Assembly (NCBI RefSeq): GCF_016722895.1
Contig: NZ_JAEQNA010000011.1
Coordinates: forward strand, 1-47,737
Source of the DNA: Ramlibacter aurantiacus
GTDB lineage: Bacteria; Pseudomonadota; Gammaproteobacteria; Burkholderiales; Burkholderiaceae_C
Reading direction: 5' to 3'
DNA length: 47,737 nt
Made by a program: the position numbers and the translations under genes. How positions within the stretch are numbered: position 1 is the stretch's first letter; every line of letters starts with the position of its first letter. Shown in pieces: positions 16,543 through 26,756 of the stretch. The notes under the pieces were generated by a model, which saw only the letters and a list, made by a program, of their open reading frames with translations, was not told the DNA's origin and did no database searches.

Positions 16543-17691
16543 TCAGTAGGTCCCTGGCAACAGGATGCTGCGGTCCACCTGCTGGATGTCCGTGCGGCCG
16601 CAGAAGGCCATGGTGACGTCCAGCTCCTTGTGGATGATTTCCAGCGCGCGCGTGACGCCGGCCTCGCCCATGGCGCCCAGCCCCCAGAGCATGGCGCGGC
16701 CGATGTAGGTGCCGCGGGCGCCCAGGGCCACGGCGCGCAGCACGTCCTGGCCCGAGCGGATGCCGCCGTCCATGTGCACCTCGATGCGGTCGCCGACCGC
16801 CGCCGCGATCTGGGGCAGGGCCGAGATGGAGGAGGGCGCGCCGTCGAGCTGGCGGCCGCCGTGGTTGGACACCACCAGCGCGTCGGCGCCTGATTCGACC
16901 GCCAGGCGTGCGTCCTCCACGTCCTGGATGCCCTTGAGGATCAGCTTGCCGCCCCAGCGCTGCTTGATCCATTCCACGTCGCGCCACGACAGGGTGGGGT
17001 CGAACTGCTTGGCGGTCCATTCGGACAGCGAGCCGATGTCTTCCACGCCCTTGACGTGCCCCACGATGTTGCCGAACTGGCGGCGCCGGGTGCCCAGCAT
17101 GCCCAGGCACCAGCGCGGCTTGGTGGCCAGGTTCAGCAGGTTGCGCAGCGTGGGCTTGGGCGGGGCCGACAGGCCGTTGACGATGTCCTTGTGCCGCTGT
17201 CCCAGCACCTGCAGGTCCAGCGTGACGACCAGGGCCGAGCAGTTGGCAGCCTTGGCCCGGTCGATCAGGTTGCCGATGAACTCGCGGTCCCGCATCACGT
17301 AGAGCTGGAACCAGAACGGGTGGCCATCGGTGCCGCGCGACACGTCCTCGATGGAGCAGATGCTCATGGTCGAGAGCGTGAACGGAATGCCGAACTTCTT
17401 GGCCGCGCGTGCCGCCAGGATCTCGCCGTCGGCGTGCATCATGCCGGTGAGGCCGGTCGGCGCAATGGCCACCGGCATGGCGGCCGGCTGGCCGACGAAG
17501 GTGGTGCGGGTGCTGCGCCCGGTCATGTCCACCGCCACCCGCTGGCGGAACTTGATGCCCTGGAAGTCGGCCTGGTTGGCGCGGTAGGTGCTCTCGGTCC
17601 ACGAGCCGGAGTCGGCATAGTCGTAGAACATGCGCGGCATGCGCCGCTGCGCGAGCACGCGCAGGTCTTCGATCTGGGTGATGACGGGCAC
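16543..17691 (-). CDS. FMN-dependent alpha-hydroxyacid dehydrogenase (lactate/mandelate dehydrogenase family)
   Basis: 382 aa, as for LldD, glycolate oxidase and mandelate dehydrogenase. Seen: N-terminal YDYADSGSW (Y24 region), PVAIAPTGLTGMMHADGE, WFQLYVMRDREF (Y131), the FMN lysine in KLILKGIQDVEDA (K253) and the catalytic His and substrate Arg in VVSNHGGRQLDG (H277, R280), then MDGGIRSGQDVLRAVALGA. It oxidises a 2-hydroxyacid such as L-lactate or mandelate to the 2-oxoacid, probably delivering electrons to the respiratory chain. It converges on the dioxygenase operon and is transcribed alone. The substrate cannot be decided; an aromatic hydroxyacid would fit the neighbourhood. Confidence 0.9.
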   Translation of the reverse strand: MPVITQIEDLRVLAQRRMPRMFYDYADSGSWTESTYRANQADFQGIKFRQRVAVDMTGRSTRTTFVGQPAAMPVAIAPTGLTGMMHADGEILAARAAKKFGIPFTLSTMSICSIEDVSRGTDGHPFWFQLYVMRDREFIGNLIDRAKAANCSALVVTLDLQVLGQRHKDIVNGLSAPPKPTLRNLLNLATKPRWCLGMLGTRRRQFGNIVGHVKGVEDIGSLSEWTAKQFDPTLSWRDVEWIKQRWGGKLILKGIQDVEDARLAVESGADALVVSNHGGRQLDGAPSSISALPQIAAAVGDRIEVHMDGGIRSGQDVLRAVALGARGTYIGRAMLWGLGAMGEAGVTRALEIIHKELDVTMAFCGRTDIQQVDRSILLPGTY

Positions 17692-17759
17692 GGGGTCTCC
17701 TGGCAGCTGTAGCGCGGCCGATCCTAGCTCGCCAGGGCCACGGTGCCTGGGGCCCGCGC

Positions 17760-18146
17760 CTATTTTTCGAGCAGGGCCAGCAGTTCTTCGGGGGCGACGG
17801 GCTTGACCAGGTGGGCGTCGAAGCCGGCCTGCATGCTGCGGCGGCGGTCGTCCTGCTGGCCCCAGCCGGAGACGGCCACGACGCGCAGCTCGCGGCCCCA
17901 GGGCTGGGCGCGGATGCGCTCGCAGGCCTCGTAGCCATTCAGGCGCGGCATGCCCAGGTCGAGCACGATCGCGTCGGGACGCAACTGCTCGGCCTTCTCG
18001 AAGCCTTCGAGACCGTCGTAGGCGGTGGCGGTGCGGCAGCCCATGATTTCCAGTACCTCGGCGAGGGTGTCCGCCGCATCGTGGTTGTCATCGACCACCA
18101 GCACGTGGAGGGCGGCCTGTACGGCCGGGGTGTAGCTCTGGGTCAT
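17760..18146 (-). CDS. Stand-alone response-regulator receiver protein
   Basis: 128 aa consisting of one CheY-like receiver domain without an output domain. The acidic pocket D19/D20 (LVVDDNHDAADTL), phospho-acceptor D63 (IVLDLGMPRLNGYEA) and conserved K115 (AHLVKPV) are all present. The sequence style (VDDNHDAADTLAEVLEIMG) is that of receivers found at the C-terminus of hybrid kinases in Burkholderiales. It lies downstream of argH on the same strand with about 76 bp between; no kinase is adjacent in that orientation. The start ATG at 18146 was preferred to longer in-frame sequence inside argH. Confidence 0.88.
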   Translation of the reverse strand: MTQSYTPAVQAALHVLVVDDNHDAADTLAEVLEIMGCRTATAYDGLEGFEKAEQLRPDAIVLDLGMPRLNGYEACERIRAQPWGRELRVVAVSGWGQQDDRRRSMQAGFDAHLVKPVAPEELLALLEK

Positions 18147-18222
18147 CGGTGCGCGGTGCGCGGGGGTGCGCTCGGGGAAACGGGGAGGATTTTCGTATGC
18201 AAATTGGAGGTGCCGGCGCAGC

Positions 18223-19638
<1,416 letters not shown>

Positions 19639-19709
19639 AGGGGGAATAATCGAGGCTGGTCAGTCCAACCGACGATGAAGAAGGAAGAGGTCCGCCCGCG
19701 GACGCTCCG

Positions 19710-20747
19710 ATGAGGGAACCCGAAATTTTATCGAGCTTCGCCACCTTGCCCGGCCGGGCGTCGCCACCCGCGCTTGGGCCGCTGGTGTTCGACGCCTGCC
19801 ATGCGGGGGTGGTGCTGCGCACGGTGCTGTTCGGCGAAGCCGTGGTCTGGGTGGGCGCGATGTTCGTCTCCAGCGGTTTCATGGACTGGCTGGCCCGCGC
19901 CGCCTTCCTGGGCGGGGGCGCACTGGCGGCCATCCTGCTGTGGCTGCTGGTGGCCTGCAGCTTGAAGCGCGTGCTGGCGCGCCTGCCGCTGGTCGTGCAG
20001 CAGGCCTTCGGCACGGCGCTGGGGGTGGTGGCGGGCCTGTATGGCTGTGCCATGGTCTGGTTCATGGGCGGGGCCGGGGGGGCCTCGCCCTGGCTTGCCT
20101 CGGGCGCGACCGGGGGCCTGATGGCCTGGGCTTTCGTCGCCGCGCTGGCGTGGCGCAGCAAGGGCCGCCTGCCGGCGGACACCACGGCCCGGCTGGCCGA
20201 ACTGCAGGCGCGCATCCGTCCGCACTTCCTCTTCAACACCCTCAACACGGCCGCGGCCCTGGTGCGCGAAGACCCGGCGCGGGCCGAAGCCGTGCTCGAA
20301 GACCTGGCCGATCTGTTCCGGCACGCGCTGGCCGAGCCTGGCGAAGCGGTGTCGCTCTCGGAAGAGGTGGACCTGGCCCGCCGCTACCTGGACATCGAGC
20401 AGGTGCGCTTCGGCGACCGCCTGCGCGTGGAGTGGTCGCTCGACCCTCGCGCCGGCGCCGCACGGGTGCCGCCGCTGGTGCTGCAGCCGCTGGTCGAGAA
20501 CGCCGTGAAGCATGGCGTGGAGCCCAGCGCCGAGGGCGCACGGCTTCGCATCAGCACCGAGCGGCGCGGCGGCGCGGTGGTGGTGAAGGTAGCCAACACC
20601 GTGCCGGCCGGCCAGGGCGATGCGGGCCTGGGCCTGGCGCAGCAGAACGTTCGCGAGCGTCTGCGTTTGATGCACGACGTGCATGCCCTGTTCCAGAGCG
20701 GGCTGCAGGACGGGGTCTACCAGGTGCGGCTGGAGGTGCCCGCCTGA
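19710..20747 (+). CDS. LytS/YehU-type sensor histidine kinase
   Basis: 345 aa. The N-terminal half has four hydrophobic segments (about 33-53, 65-83, 98-119, 128-147) forming a small membrane sensor. The cytoplasmic half has the His_kinase (PF06580) motif ARIRPHFLFNTLNT with phospho-acceptor H172, an ATPase N-box PLVENAVKHGV and a G-box GLGLAQQNVRERL. Its stop shares a base with the ATG of the LytTR regulator, so the two form a two-component pair. It is related to the AlgZ/FimS branch. Confidence 0.93.
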   Translation: MREPEILSSFATLPGRASPPALGPLVFDACHAGVVLRTVLFGEAVVWVGAMFVSSGFMDWLARAAFLGGGALAAILLWLLVACSLKRVLARLPLVVQQAFGTALGVVAGLYGCAMVWFMGGAGGASPWLASGATGGLMAWAFVAALAWRSKGRLPADTTARLAELQARIRPHFLFNTLNTAAALVREDPARAEAVLEDLADLFRHALAEPGEAVSLSEEVDLARRYLDIEQVRFGDRLRVEWSLDPRAGAARVPPLVLQPLVENAVKHGVEPSAEGARLRISTERRGGAVVVKVANTVPAGQGDAGLGLAQQNVRERLRLMHDVHALFQSGLQDGVYQVRLEVPA

Positions 20748-21490
20748 TGCTCCCGCCGTTGCAGGTGCTGTTGGTCGACGACGAAACGCTGGCACGTTCG
20801 CGGCTGCGCCGGTTGCTGGGCGAGTGCCGCGCGCCGGCGGCCGAGGTGGCTGCCGAAGCCGGCAACGCGGCCCAGGCCATGGACTGGCTGCGCCGCCAGC
20901 ACTTCGACCTGGCGCTGCTCGACGTGCGCATGCCCGAGACCGACGGCCTGGCGCTGGCGGCCGCCATCCGCCGTCTGCCCGAGGCGCCGCCGGTGGTCTT
21001 CGTCACGGCACACAGCGACCACGCGCTGCGCGCCTTCGACCTCGACGCCCTGGACTACCTGACCAAGCCGGTGCGCACCGAGCGCTTGCAGCAGGCCCTG
21101 CAGAAGGTCGAGCGGCACCTGCTGGCGATGCGCGGCGGGGCTGCGGTGGCGCCCGAAACCATCGTCATCCAGGACCGGGGTCAGATTGTTCGGCTTCCGC
21201 TGTCGGAGGTGATCTATTTCAAGGCCGAACTCAAGTACGTGACCGTTCGCACGGCAAGCCGGAGCTATATTGCCGATGACTCGTTGAGCGAACTGGAAGA
21301 GCGGCACGGTGCGCTCTTCCTGCGGATCCACCGCAATGCCCTGGTCGCCCGTCGCGCGCTGCGCGCGCTCGAGCGGCACGACGACCCCGAAGAGGGCGAG
21401 GGCTGGGCGGTGCGGCTCGACGGGCTGGACGAGGTGCTGGCGGTGTCACGCCGGCAACTGGTCGCCGTGCGGGAGGCGCTCACGCGTTGA
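20747..21490 (+). CDS. LytTR-family response regulator (AlgR-like)
   Basis: 247 aa. An N-terminal receiver (residues 5-120) has D11/D12 (LLVDDETLARSRL), phospho-acceptor D59 (LALLDVRMPETDG) and KPV near 108. A C-terminal LytTR DNA-binding domain (about 140-245) shows VIYFKAELKYVTVRTASRSY, LSELEERHG and FLRIHRNALVARRAL. Translationally coupled to the kinase. In many relatives hemC follows; here an AI-2E-family permease gene follows after 35 bp. AlgR-type regulators control surface and virulence traits in Pseudomonas; the targets here are unknown. Confidence 0.94.
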   Translation: MLPPLQVLLVDDETLARSRLRRLLGECRAPAAEVAAEAGNAAQAMDWLRRQHFDLALLDVRMPETDGLALAAAIRRLPEAPPVVFVTAHSDHALRAFDLDALDYLTKPVRTERLQQALQKVERHLLAMRGGAAVAPETIVIQDRGQIVRLPLSEVIYFKAELKYVTVRTASRSYIADDSLSELEERHGALFLRIHRNALVARRALRALERHDDPEEGEGWAVRLDGLDEVLAVSRRQLVAVREALTR

Positions 21491-21525
21491 GGGAGAAGGG
21501 GCTTCCTTGAAGAACAGGAACACCC

Positions 21526-22713
21526 ATGGACTCCGACAAGAAAGTGGACGAGGTTCTGGCGCAGGTCCCACCGCCTGACACCATCGATCCGAAGCAGCCG
21601 CCCGGCGTGGTGCTGCACCCCGCGGCCGACCCGCGCAACATCGCGCTGGCGGTGCTGGCCTCCCTGGCGGTGCTGGCCGTGCTGCACCTGGCCAGTGCCT
21701 TCTTCATCCCGCTCATGCTGGGCTTCGTGTTCTTCTACGCGCTGGCCCCGGTGGTGGACGGCATGGCCCGCCTGCGCATCCCGCGCGCGGCCAGTGCGGG
21801 GGTGCTGATCCTGTCCATCCTGGGCAGCCTGGCCGGCCTGGCATGGTCGCTCAGCGACGACGCCAACCAGCTGATCAACAGCTTGCCCGACGCGGCCGAA
21901 CGCATGGCCGAGGCCATCCGCAAGCGCGGCGAGGCGCAGCCCACGCCGCTGGACACCGTGCAGCAGGCGGCCAACGAGATCGAGCGCGCCGCCACGCCGA
22001 ACGGAACACCGCCGCCCCCCGTGCCCGGCGACGTGCAGCGCGTCGTGGTCGAAAAGCCGCCCTTCAACATCCGCGACCACATCTGGACCGGCACCCTGGG
22101 CCTGGTCGCGCTCCTCGGCCAGATCGTGATCGTGGCCTTCCTCACCTTCTTCCTGCTGGTCTCGGGCGACACCTTCCGCCGCAAGCTGGTGAAGATCGCG
22201 GGGCCGGGCCTGAGCACCAAGAAACTCACCGTGCAGGCGCTGGACGAGATCAACGTGCAGATCCAGCGCTACCTGCTCGTGCAACTGCTGGCCAGCCTGC
22301 TGGTGGGCGTGGCCACGGCGGCGGTGTTCTGGTACATGGGCATGGAACATGCGGCCGTGTGGGGCGTGGCCGCGGCGGTGCTGAACCTGGTGCCCTATGT
22401 GGGGGCCATCATGGTCACGGGCGGCGCGGCACTGGTGGCCTTCCTGCAGTTCGGCGACATCCAGGCCGCGATGGGCATCGGGGCCGTGTCGCTGGTGATC
22501 AATACGCTGGAGGGCTACCTGCTGGTGCCCTGGTTGACCAGCAAGGCCAACAGCATGAACGCGGTGGCGGTGTTCATCGGCGTGCTGGCCTGGGGCTGGC
22601 TGTGGGGCGTGTGGGGATTGTTGCTGGGCATCCCGATCATGATGGTGGTGAAGGCCGTGTGCGATCGGGTGGATGAATTGAAGCCGGTGGGGGAGTTGCT
22701 GGGGAGCGAGTGA
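21526..22713 (+). CDS. AI-2E family transporter (PF01594 membrane protein)
   Basis: 395 aa with about eight membrane helices: a pair near 45-85, one near 90-110, a soluble central part (115-190) and further helices from about 195 to 380. Family features are the FIPLMLGFVFFYALAPVVDG start, LVGVATAAVFWYMGMEHAAV, GVAAAVLNLVPYVGAIMVTG and LVINTLEGYLLVPWLTSKAN near the C-terminus. The soluble insertion includes a proline-rich stretch (NGTPPPPVPGDVQ). Members export signals or ions; TqsA is the namesake, but most are not autoinducer transporters and I do not assign a substrate. It may be cotranscribed with the two-component genes. Confidence 0.9.
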   Translation: MDSDKKVDEVLAQVPPPDTIDPKQPPGVVLHPAADPRNIALAVLASLAVLAVLHLASAFFIPLMLGFVFFYALAPVVDGMARLRIPRAASAGVLILSILGSLAGLAWSLSDDANQLINSLPDAAERMAEAIRKRGEAQPTPLDTVQQAANEIERAATPNGTPPPPVPGDVQRVVVEKPPFNIRDHIWTGTLGLVALLGQIVIVAFLTFFLLVSGDTFRRKLVKIAGPGLSTKKLTVQALDEINVQIQRYLLVQLLASLLVGVATAAVFWYMGMEHAAVWGVAAAVLNLVPYVGAIMVTGGAALVAFLQFGDIQAAMGIGAVSLVINTLEGYLLVPWLTSKANSMNAVAVFIGVLAWGWLWGVWGLLLGIPIMMVVKAVCDRVDELKPVGELLGSE

Positions 22714-22754
22714 GCGCCGCCGCACGTCCCCCATCCAATCGACAGGAGACCGAG

Positions 22755-23189
22755 ATGCGATTCATGGTGATGGTCAAGGCGACCCGGGACAGCGAGGCGG
22801 GCGTCATGCCCACGCCCGAGGAATTCGCCGCGATGGGCGCGTTCAACGAGGAGCTGGTGAAGGCCGGCGTGATGGAGGCGGGCGAGGGCCTGCATCCCAG
22901 CTCGCGCGGCGCGCGGGTCGCGTTCTCGGGCCAGGAGCGGCGGGTGATCCAGGGGCCGTTTGCCCAGACCAATGAGCTGGTGGCCGGCTTCTGGATCTGG
23001 AAGTGCGCTTCGCTGCAGGAAGCGATCGACTGGGTGAAGAAGTGCCCGAATCCGATGCGCACCGACTCCGAGATCGAGATCCGGCAGATCTATTCGGCCG
23101 AGGACTTCGGCGAGGCGCTGACGCCGGAGCTGCGCGAGCAGGAGGAGCGGCTGCGCCGCGAGGTGCAGGGGCGGGCGGGGGGCGGATGA
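22755..23189 (+). CDS. DGPF/YCII-related domain protein
   Basis: 144 aa starting MRFMVMVKATRDSEAG, the standard start of the DGPF family (PF03795). Conserved parts are MPTPEEFAAMGAFNEELVKAG, GEGLHPSSRGARV and QGPFAQTNELVAGFWIWKCAS. These proteins have a dimeric ferredoxin-like fold and often accompany ECF sigma factors, but none is nearby. No function can be assigned. The region from its stop to 23363 (174 bp) shows nothing I can recognise. Confidence 0.85.
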   Translation: MRFMVMVKATRDSEAGVMPTPEEFAAMGAFNEELVKAGVMEAGEGLHPSSRGARVAFSGQERRVIQGPFAQTNELVAGFWIWKCASLQEAIDWVKKCPNPMRTDSEIEIRQIYSAEDFGEALTPELREQEERLRREVQGRAGGG

Positions 23190-23363
23190 CACAGGTTGCG
23201 AACCAAGGGATCGCGAGCAACCTGAGCGTCCACGTGCTACTTGTCGCGCGTCGAGGCGGGCTGCGAGCGTGGCGCCATGGGCTCGGGGAAAAGACGCGTG
23301 ATCGCTCTTCATGGCTCGGGCCGGGGTGATGCAGGAGGGACCTGCGAAATCCAGTCGTGGCCG

Positions 23364-23921
23364 TCAGGAGCCCGGCTGCAGCGACGCGACGAAGCCTTGC
23401 AGGAACTGCTGCAGCTGCGCCTTGATCTTCTCGTCCACCATCTCGCCGGAATCACTGAACACCTGCCCCGCGCGCGAGACCTGCAGGCGCCCACCGAACC
23501 AGGGCCGCGTGCCCAGCGTGCGGAGCACGGGCAGCCAGGCGTTCTGCGCGAGGATGGTGCCGAAGCCACCCGGCGACGCGCCGATCACGGCGACGGGACG
23601 GTTGCCGAACACCCGCGCTATGTCCGATGCGGGGCGGCTGAGCCAGTCGATGCCGTTCTTCATCACGCCCGGGATGCCGTTGTTGTATTCGGGCGTGGCC
23701 AACAGCAGGGCGTCGCAGCCGACGATCCGCTCCTTCAGCTTCTGCACGGCCGCCGGAAGGCCGTCGCGCGCTTCGTCGTCTCCGTCATAGAGCGGGATGC
23801 CGTGCAGGGTCGCGATGTCCAGCGTCGCACTCGCCGGCATCAGGCCTGCCGCGGCGCGCAGCAGCGCGGTGTTGTATGAGCCCGAGCGCAGGCTGCCGGA
23901 GAGGCCGAGAATCGTGGTCAT
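23364..23921 (-). CDS. NADPH-dependent FMN reductase (chromate/quinone reductase-like)
   Basis: 185 aa flavodoxin-like protein. The FMN phosphate loop LSGSLRSGSYNTALLR is at residues 7-22, TPEYNNGIPGVMKNGIDWLSRP is the classical second flavin-contact motif, and IGASPGGFGTILAQNAW completes the family pattern. It probably reduces FMN, quinones or chromate using NAD(P)H. It is single-gene on the minus strand; possible remnants of a LysR gene lie just upstream (23969-24085). Confidence 0.92.
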   Translation of the reverse strand: MTTILGLSGSLRSGSYNTALLRAAAGLMPASATLDIATLHGIPLYDGDDEARDGLPAAVQKLKERIVGCDALLLATPEYNNGIPGVMKNGIDWLSRPASDIARVFGNRPVAVIGASPGGFGTILAQNAWLPVLRTLGTRPWFGGRLQVSRAGQVFSDSGEMVDEKIKAQLQQFLQGFVASLQPGS

Positions 23922-23968
23922 GGGGCTCCTTCTGTACTGCAGTGTTCACGACGATGCCTGAGCGTCGG

Positions 23969-24085
23969 TCATGCATGGAACGATACGCCGCCTCGCGCGG
24001 ATGAGGTCCCCGGTCGCGTTTCCCGCAGACGCGCAGCCAGGTCGGTGAGCAGCCGCATCCTTGGCCCGCTATGGCGCGGAATCTC
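23969..24085 (-). pseudogene. Possible C-terminal remnant of a LysR regulator
   Basis: Upstream of the FMN reductase, one minus-strand frame reads RHSGPRMRLLTDLAARLRET and then runs to a TGA. This resembles the last helix of LysR proteins, and LysR genes often neighbour such reductases. No HTH or body of the gene is visible, and a 12-bp tandem repeat (CTCGTCTCGTTY twice, 24073-24096) sits at its broken edge. The match is short, so this is tentative. The rest of the 273-bp gap 23922-24194 shows nothing else. Confidence 0.25.
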
Positions 24086-24194
24086 GTCTCGTTCCTCGTC
24101 TCGTTTACGATTTGCGCGACGCCGATCACGCACCGCCCCCGGGTATCGGGCGGACCGGCCTCAATTTGGCGTCCCACGCACGAAAGGCAGACGC

Positions 24195-25160
24195 ATGAGT
24201 CCGATTTGGCCCGCCATACCTTATCCGCCCTGGCGCGAAACCTGTTCGGCGCTGCACCTGTACGCGCAGATGATCGGCAAGTACCGCTTCGCCCGGGCTC
24301 CCTGGCAGAACCATTCCTGGCAGGCAACGCTCTATGTGAATGCGCGCGGCTTCACCACCTCGCTCGTGCCTGATGAACCGAGCGGAGTGGAGATCACCCT
24401 CGACCTCGTCGATCACGCGGTGGTGGGCGCAGCGACCGACGGGAGGATGGCGCGATTTGCCCTTGGCCCGATGTCGGTAGCCGATTTCCACGCGCACTTC
24501 CTCCGACTGCTCGGCGAGCTGGGGGCCACGCCCGCTCTCCACGGCCGGCCGAACGAGGTGCCGGACGCTGTGCCTTTTGTCGAGGATCGCGCCGAGCGGC
24601 CATACGACCGCGATGCCGTCAGCCGCTTCTTCCGCGCGAGTGTGTTGGCTGACCGCGTATTGAAGCGCTTCCGCACGGGCTTCCTGGGCAAGGCCAGCCC
24701 TGTGCACCTGTTCTGGGGCAGCTTTGACTTAGCGGTGACGCGCTTCTCCGGGCGAGCCGCGCCCATGCACCCGGGCGGCATCCACGCGCTGCCCGACGAC
24801 GTCACGCGCGAAGCCTACAGCCATGAGGTGTCCTCTGCCGGGTTCTGGCCGGGCGGCGGTCCGATCGACTACCCGGCCTTCTACTCCTACGCGTATCCCG
24901 CTCCGGCCGGTTTTGCCGAAGCGCACGTCGAGCCCGAGGGCGCCTTTTACAGCAAGGAACTTGGTGAGTTTCTTCTGCCGTACCACGCGGTGCGGCAGGC
25001 CGCCGATCCGGAAGCGGCGCTGATGGCGTTCCTGGAAAGCACCTACCGAGCGGCCGCCGACCTCGGCGGCTGGAATGTCAGCGCACTCGAATGCGCGATC
25101 GGAGAGCCACGCCAACCGCGCGCGCTCCAGGCTCTTGGGGAACAGAAGGAGCAACGGTGA
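24195..25160 (+). CDS. DUF5996 family protein
   Basis: 321 aa starting MSPIWPAIPYPPWRETCSAL, which follows the DUF5996 start pattern (W..LP...W..T...LH...QI.GK). Conserved segments include QMIGKYRFARAPWQNHSWQA, SPVHLFWGSFDLAVTRFSGR, PMHPGGIHALPDDVTREAYS and FWPGGGPIDYPAFYSYAYPA. Many Trp/His/Pro residues suggest a soluble enzyme-like protein, but no function is established. Its stop overlaps the start of the GNAT gene by one base, so the two are probably cotranslated. Confidence 0.87.
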   Translation: MSPIWPAIPYPPWRETCSALHLYAQMIGKYRFARAPWQNHSWQATLYVNARGFTTSLVPDEPSGVEITLDLVDHAVVGAATDGRMARFALGPMSVADFHAHFLRLLGELGATPALHGRPNEVPDAVPFVEDRAERPYDRDAVSRFFRASVLADRVLKRFRTGFLGKASPVHLFWGSFDLAVTRFSGRAAPMHPGGIHALPDDVTREAYSHEVSSAGFWPGGGPIDYPAFYSYAYPAPAGFAEAHVEPEGAFYSKELGEFLLPYHAVRQAADPEAALMAFLESTYRAAADLGGWNVSALECAIGEPRQPRALQALGEQKEQR

Positions 25161-25465
25161 TGACCGAAATGCCGAAAGACGGCTTCACGATCGCACGGGA
25201 AGAGGGATTGTCCAAGGGTCGGTACGTGGTGCGGCTGGACGGCCACGAAGCCGAGATGAGCTATTCGCGCACTGGCGAACGGATGATCATCATCGATCAC
25301 ACCGGCGTACCGGACGCGCTGCGCGGCCGCGGAGTTGGTCTGGCGCTGGTGCGGCGCGGCGTGGAAGACGCGCGGAGGGAGGGGCGCGTCGTGATCCCGC
25401 TGTGCCCGTTTGCCAAGGCTCAAATTGCCCGCCACTCCGAATGGCAGGACGTGCTGAAGCGCTGA
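25160..25465 (+). CDS. Small GNAT-fold N-acetyltransferase-like protein (COG2388 type)
   Basis: 101 aa, the size of the minimal Gtn/YidJ-like GNAT proteins. The acetyl-CoA binding region is ALRGRGVGLALVRRGVEDA, preceded by the strand MIIIDHTGVPD and followed by VVIPLCPFAKAQIARHSEW. Start ATG at 25160 overlaps the TGA of the DUF5996 gene; a GTG one codon earlier is also possible. The acceptor is unknown. The 242-bp stretch to 25707 has no recognisable feature. Confidence 0.86.
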   Translation: MTEMPKDGFTIAREEGLSKGRYVVRLDGHEAEMSYSRTGERMIIIDHTGVPDALRGRGVGLALVRRGVEDARREGRVVIPLCPFAKAQIARHSEWQDVLKR

Positions 25466-25707
25466 TTGCGAACGCCACACCCGAACTCGGTGGAAATGAG
25501 GGCGCTGGCAAGCCTGGACCGTTTCCGACGCCGCGCAGTGCTCGCACTTGCGATGTTGCCGACGAAGTGATCTATCACGTTGCAGATGATCAAGTCGATC
25601 CGGGGGTACGAACGGCACACCGCCAATTGCCGTAGTCGCTCGTGCGCAGCCGCTGACGGCCAGGAGCAGCCATCTGCATCGTGCGCGGCCGGCGCCGCTG
25701 CCGCCGC

Positions 25708-26517
25708 CTACGCGGATCCCCGAGCAGCGAGCGCACCTCTGCCGCCGCGAAGTTGTTGCCGCCGTACCACCGCCTGCAGGACCACGAGGAGCGCCAGCGT
25801 CAGACCTGCCGTGGCAACGAGTTGCGGCTGCACGCGCTCGAACGAGCTCAGTGCATCTGCTGCTTCCAGGGCCTTCAGGACACCGAACACTCCAAGGAAG
25901 TTGTGAAAGATCGTGGTGCCGATGACGTCACGACTGATGAAGAAGAAGGCGCCGGTGACCAAACCCACTGCGGACAGCAGGGTGACCATGCCCCATGTGT
26001 TGAAAGGCGGGCTGTGGGCGAAGTGATAGGCGCCGAAGAGCAGCGCCGACACGAGTGCGGCGACCACCGTCGCGACGAGTGTCCTCGACCTCGATACCGC
26101 GGCCTCCACGGTGGACCCGACCACGCACCAGCAGACGACGACTTCTGCCGCGGACACGACGAAGACCTGGCTGAAGCCGTTCAGCACGACGACCGGGTCC
26201 AGCGACGGGGCGCCCTGCAGGACGTAGGCGGCCGCGCCGATCACCAGCCCCGCAGCCGCCGCCACCATCGTGCGCCTGGCCGTCCCGAAGCCTGCGGACA
26301 CTGCCTCGACGGCGCCCCGGTGGACGAGGTACGCGATGCACGCAGAACCGAGCGCAACTCCAAGCACCAGGTTTCCTGCCACGGCGTAGACGAGGCGGTC
26401 CGTCACGGCGCCGGGGCGCGTGAACGTCCGGATTCGACCTTCGAGCAGCCAAGTCGCCGCCGTCCATGCCGCGTACAGCGCCAGCGCCACCAGGAGCGAC
26501 TTGTTCCGCTTGGACAT
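25708..26517 (-). CDS. Multi-pass membrane protein, CPBP-protease-like with degenerate motif 1
   Basis: 269 aa with about eight hydrophobic segments. The C-terminal half resembles the CPBP/Abi family: an acidic residue in VSAAEVVVCWCVVG, the FxxxH-type motif LLFGAYHFAHSP, and FHNFLGVFGVLKAL as third motif. The usual EExxxR of motif 1 is not intact (AEVVVCW), so proteolytic activity is doubtful. An exporter-like or non-catalytic role is possible. It is transcribed alone; the 239 bp upstream (26518-26756) show no clear feature. Confidence 0.6.
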   Translation of the reverse strand: MSKRNKSLLVALALYAAWTAATWLLEGRIRTFTRPGAVTDRLVYAVAGNLVLGVALGSACIAYLVHRGAVEAVSAGFGTARRTMVAAAAGLVIGAAAYVLQGAPSLDPVVVLNGFSQVFVVSAAEVVVCWCVVGSTVEAAVSRSRTLVATVVAALVSALLFGAYHFAHSPPFNTWGMVTLLSAVGLVTGAFFFISRDVIGTTIFHNFLGVFGVLKALEAADALSSFERVQPQLVATAGLTLALLVVLQAVVRRQQLRGGRGALAARGSA

Positions 26518-26756
26518 GCTGTGCTTCCTTTGCTGAATGCAGGTGAAGGGTAGTCACCCCGGGCGCAAGCACTTTGAGGTGCATCAAGCCGGAGCTGCCG
26601 AGAGGCGCAAGCGCACGGACGGGCTCTGCGGCTGAAGTCCATCCTGCCGCCACGATTGATGGCCCGCATGCAGAAAGACGGTATGCACCGGCAACTCGCA
26701 CCTCGGCCTCGGGACGGCTGCTTCGGTCGGAAGCGGACCGCTGCTACCGTGCCGCC

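Noticed and set aside
19639..19709. Promoter-like hexamers between argH and the kinase gene
   Set aside because: TTGGAC and GATTAT on the minus strand are only 11 bp apart; not a valid sigma70 spacing.
21526..22713. AI-2E transporter as evidence of quorum sensing
   Set aside because: The family name is historical; most members do not carry autoinducer-2, and no lux-type gene is in the window.
23190..23363. Search for a gene or RNA in the gap between the DGPF protein and the FMN reductase
   Set aside because: Only short shadow frames and no stable dyad were seen.
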